Assembly (NCBI RefSeq): GCF_900091595.1
Contig: NZ_FMCW01000027.1
Coordinates: 62,001-126,000, forward strand
Source of the DNA: Micromonospora haikouensis
GTDB lineage: Bacteria > Actinomycetota > Actinomycetes > Mycobacteriales > Micromonosporaceae
DNA length: 64,000 nucleotides
Reading direction: 5' to 3'
Of this stretch, positions 63,179 through 64,000 are shown piece after piece. The position numbers and the translations under genes were made by a program. Position 1 is the stretch's first letter. Each line of letters opens with the position of its first letter. A model generated the notes under the pieces. It ran no database searches and was not told the origin of the DNA. It saw only the letters and a list, made by a program, of their open reading frames with translations.

Positions 63179-64000
63179 GTGAAGGGGCATCTGGTCCTCA
63201 TGTGCGGGGGGATCTTTCTGCTCAGCGCCGTCGTCCTGCTGACGATCAACTACATCCTGTTCCGGGCGGCGCTCCCTGCGGTCGCCAGCGGACGAATCGA
63301 CACCGCCGGCCCGACCCCGACGTCGATGGTGCGACCGCTGAACGCGGAAACGGCCGCCGAATACCGCGTCGACGTCCTCGACACGCTGCTGGTGCAGTCC
63401 GGCGTGACGCTCGCCATCACCCTGCTGCTCGCCCTGCTGGTGGGCTGGATCGTCGCCAGCCGCATGCTGCGGCCGGTACGGGTGATGGCCGAGGCGGCGC
63501 GCCAGTTCAGCGCCGAGAACCTGGACCAGCGCATCCGGATGCGGGGGCACCGCGACGAGCTGACCGACCTGGCCGACACCTTCGACGAGATGCTCGACCG
63601 GCTGTCGGACTCGTTCGACAGCCAACGGCGGTTCGTCGCCAACGCCTCGCACGAACTCCGCACCCCGCTGGCCGCGCAGCGCACCCTGGTCGAGGTGGCG
63701 TTGGCCCGCAGGAGCACCGACCCGGACGTACGGGGGCTGTGCTCACGCCTGCTCGCGATGAACGTCCGGATCGAGTCCCTCATCGAGGGGTTGCTGGTGC
63801 TGGCCCGCAGCGATCGCGGGCTGGACCACCGCACACCGGTGCGGCTCGACGAGGTGGCCGCCGGGGTGATCGCCGCGCACCGCGCCCGGGCCAGCCAGCA
63901 CGGCCTGAGCATCCACGCCGACCTGACACCGCAGGTCGTCAACGGCGACCGGGTGCTGCTGGAACGCCTGGTGATCAACCTGGTGGACAACGCGATCAAG
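63179..64000 (+). CDS. Sensor histidine kinase, C-terminus beyond the window
   Basis: The first 274 residues of a membrane sensor. TM1 spans about 5-27, a short extracellular loop runs to about 73, and TM2 is LAITLLLALLVGWIVASRML. HAMP follows (MLRPVRVMAEAARQFSAENL). The H-box is RFVANASHELRTPLAAQ with H158, and the start of the ATPase N-box (LVINLVDNAIK) reaches the window end. The GTG at 63179 is the only reasonable start in this frame; it lies 17 bases after the regulator stop. The short sensor loop suggests membrane-state sensing. Confidence 0.9.
   Translation, partial: MKGHLVLMCGGIFLLSAVVLLTINYILFRAALPAVASGRIDTAGPTPTSMVRPLNAETAAEYRVDVLDTLLVQSGVTLAITLLLALLVGWIVASRMLRPVRVMAEAARQFSAENLDQRIRMRGHRDELTDLADTFDEMLDRLSDSFDSQRRFVANASHELRTPLAAQRTLVEVALARRSTDPDVRGLCSRLLAMNVRIESLIEGLLVLARSDRGLDHRTPVRLDEVAAGVIAAHRARASQHGLSIHADLTPQVVNGDRVLLERLVINLVDNAIK

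Overview
The window is high-GC actinomycete chromosome, most likely Micromonosporaceae and probably Micromonospora-like. The signs are the very GC-rich third codon positions, GTG starts, ATGA/GTGA/TGATG overlaps, and the actinobacterial blocks secA / hpf-comF-lpqB-mtrB-mtrA / sahH and phosphomannomutase-Trm112-SIS isomerase-CDF-manA. I see no tRNA, rRNA, CRISPR array, transposase or integrase.

Region 1 (1-28.1 kb) is mostly core. It holds the start of pruA, a membrane protein, a DUF6912-type gene, a small excisionase-type HTH gene and an Rv3235-family gene (the last two both preceded by 10-bp-phased GCAAAC repeats), secA, two tandem-GNAT genes, hpf, comF-lpqB-mtrB-mtrA, the iron-uptake operon efeUOB with an iron-box-like site, sahH, the mannose block, a secreted anchored protein and endonuclease V.

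Region 2 (28.1-33.8 kb) is the most unusual locus. It has an EACC1-like protein, then a 1447-residue fusion of a caspase-like protease to four EccC/FtsK-type P-loop domains, then an HTH protein with two Clp N-terminal repeats. Two perfect palindromes lie over the promoter of the last gene. It looks like a regulated conflict or cell-death module with a type VII secretion-like motor fused to its protease.

Region 3 (33.8-38.6 kb) holds DUF72, a large secreted protein of unknown role and a secreted seven-repeat RCC1-type propeller.

Region 4 (38.6-55.2 kb) is an accessory, probably biosynthetic, cluster. Leftward genes are an MbtH-like/adenylation pseudo-enzyme fusion, a NarL-type two-component system and a UbiA prenyltransferase. 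Rightward are a SARP-type activator, a 75-residue peptide ended by a strong intrinsic terminator, and an operon: membrane GT2, flippase-like protein, class III aminotransferase, NAD-dependent epimerase, DPPR-synthase-like UbiA, second GT2, and a membrane endonuclease/exonuclease/phosphatase-fold enzyme. An aldo/keto reductase and a divergent GT1-SpeD pair follow. Three promoters here share the word CGCCACCTTG at the same distance from a -10 element, suggesting one regulon under the SARP. I infer that the set makes and exports a polyprenyl-phosphate-linked (amino)sugar product.

Region 5 (55.2-64 kb) holds a GH11 xylanase with a CBM2b module behind a strong promoter and a xylanase-type operator, a MerR-type regulator, a gene-poor 950-bp stretch, a small tyrosine-rich secreted protein, a MacB-type export operon (lipoprotein, adaptor with peptidoglycan-binding domain, ATPase, permease) and a divergent OmpR-type two-component system cut by the window end.
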